From Vibrio mangrovi (GTDB lineage: Bacteria; Pseudomonadota; Gammaproteobacteria; Enterobacterales; Vibrionaceae): a stretch of 64,000 nt of DNA. Location: NCBI RefSeq assembly GCF_024346955.1, contig NZ_AP024883.1, positions 3,286,001-3,350,000 on the forward strand. Reading direction: 5' to 3'. Every line of letters begins with the position of its first letter. Positions within the stretch are counted from its first letter, which is position 1. Of the stretch, positions 63,735 through 64,000 are shown piece after piece. The notes beneath the pieces are model-generated. The model was not told where the DNA came from. It saw nothing but the letters and a program-made list of their open reading frames with translations, and did not search any database. The translations under genes and the position numbers were made by a program.

Positions 63735-64000
63735 ATGGCTACCCTATCTGAAGCAGTCGCAGAAACCGCTACCCGTCTAGAAGAAGATTTACTCGGTGAA
63801 CGTCATGTCCCTGCCGATGCGTATTACGGTATTCACACGTTACGCGCTATAGAAAACTTCAATATCTCCAATGTCACCATTTCAGATGTTCCTGAATTTG
63901 TTCGTGGCATGGTCATGACAAAAAAAGCGGCGGCACTTGCTAATAAAGAACTAGGAGTGATTCCAAAAGAGGTCGCATCATATATCATTCAGGCATGTGA
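63735..64000 (+). CDS. aspA: Aspartate ammonia-lyase, 5' part (cut by window edge)
   Basis: 88 codons visible of about 480. The start at 63735 has AAGGA 9 bases upstream. RLEEDLLGERHVPADAYYGI and HTLRAIENFNISNVTISD are the AspA N-terminus. It deaminates aspartate to fumarate, which feeds fumarate reductase anaerobically. Confidence 0.97.
   Translation, partial: MATLSEAVAETATRLEEDLLGERHVPADAYYGIHTLRAIENFNISNVTISDVPEFVRGMVMTKKAAALANKELGVIPKEVASYIIQAC

Noticed and set aside
1..64000. tRNA or rRNA genes, CRISPR arrays, insertion sequences or prophage
   Set aside because: No cloverleaf-like conserved tRNA segments, no rRNA, no regularly spaced repeats and no transposase or integrase frames were seen; intergenic regions are short.

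Overview
This window is a piece of a Vibrio-type (Vibrionaceae, Gammaproteobacteria) main chromosome. Gene order follows the V. cholerae chromosome 1 block from pilQ/mrcA to aspA: oxyR, argE/argCBGH, ppc, aphA, cysE-gpsA-secB, epmA/frdABCD/efp/epmB, groESL, tpiA, rraA-menA-hslUV-ftsN-cytR-priA, rpmE, metJ/metBLF, zapB, glpX, pfkA, cpxP/cpxRA, aspA. Strong Vibrio markers are aphA, the peroxiredoxin-glutaredoxin hybrid beside oxyR, the DUF3624 gene and the 16-bp-scale regulatory sites described below. The species is not assigned. No rRNA, tRNA, CRISPR array, prophage or insertion sequence was seen; this is almost entirely core genome.

Layout. 1-2393: pilMNO plus the 5' end of a secretin gene (type IV pilus / competence assembly), divergent from mrcA (2704-5346). 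5485-7253: OxyR and its divergent peroxiredoxin-glutaredoxin gene, with a full four-element OxyR operator between them. 8078-13997: bipolar arginine cluster argE <-> argCBGH. 14220-17756: ppc and the quorum-sensing regulator aphA. 17829-20858: yibN-secB-gpsA-cysE, all on the minus strand. 21042-27269: fumarate reductase operon interleaved with all three genes for elongation factor P and its beta-lysyl modification. 27306-30847: a ModF-like double ABC ATPase and groESL. 31094-35128: a SufR-like Fe-S regulator, two small proteins, tpiA and a MATE exporter. 35184-43106: rraA, menA, hslUV, ftsN, cytR and priA, all minus. 43347-51296: rpmE, malic enzyme, a GST and the methionine regulon (metJ / metBL / metF) with met boxes and a MetR-type palindrome. 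51390-54027: zapB, glpX, pfkA. 54559-56103: a secreted M28 aminopeptidase sitting between pfkA and fieF. 56306-60253: fieF and the Cpx envelope-stress system. 60366-64000: trmL, fxsA, a GGDEF diguanylate cyclase and the start of aspA.

Functional threads: central carbon (ppc, malic enzyme, tpiA, pfkA, glpX, frd, aspA) sits beside amino-acid synthesis (Arg, Cys, Met), protein quality control (groESL, hslUV, secB, EF-P, Cpx) and cell-envelope and division genes (PBP1A, FtsN, ZapB). Several sites are readable by eye: OxyR, ArgR, CRP, sigma-32, MetJ, MetR and CpxR.

The most unusual points are: a PilQ-like secretin that begins almost directly at its N1 domain with no pilP before it; a ModF-like ATPase whose first nucleotide site has lost the Walker lysine; a SufR-type regulator with a nearly canonical four-cysteine spacing; a CHMI-family protein without the catalytic Pro-1; a long acidic tail on RraA; and the aminopeptidase insertion. 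I did not find a clearly new multi-gene system in this window.
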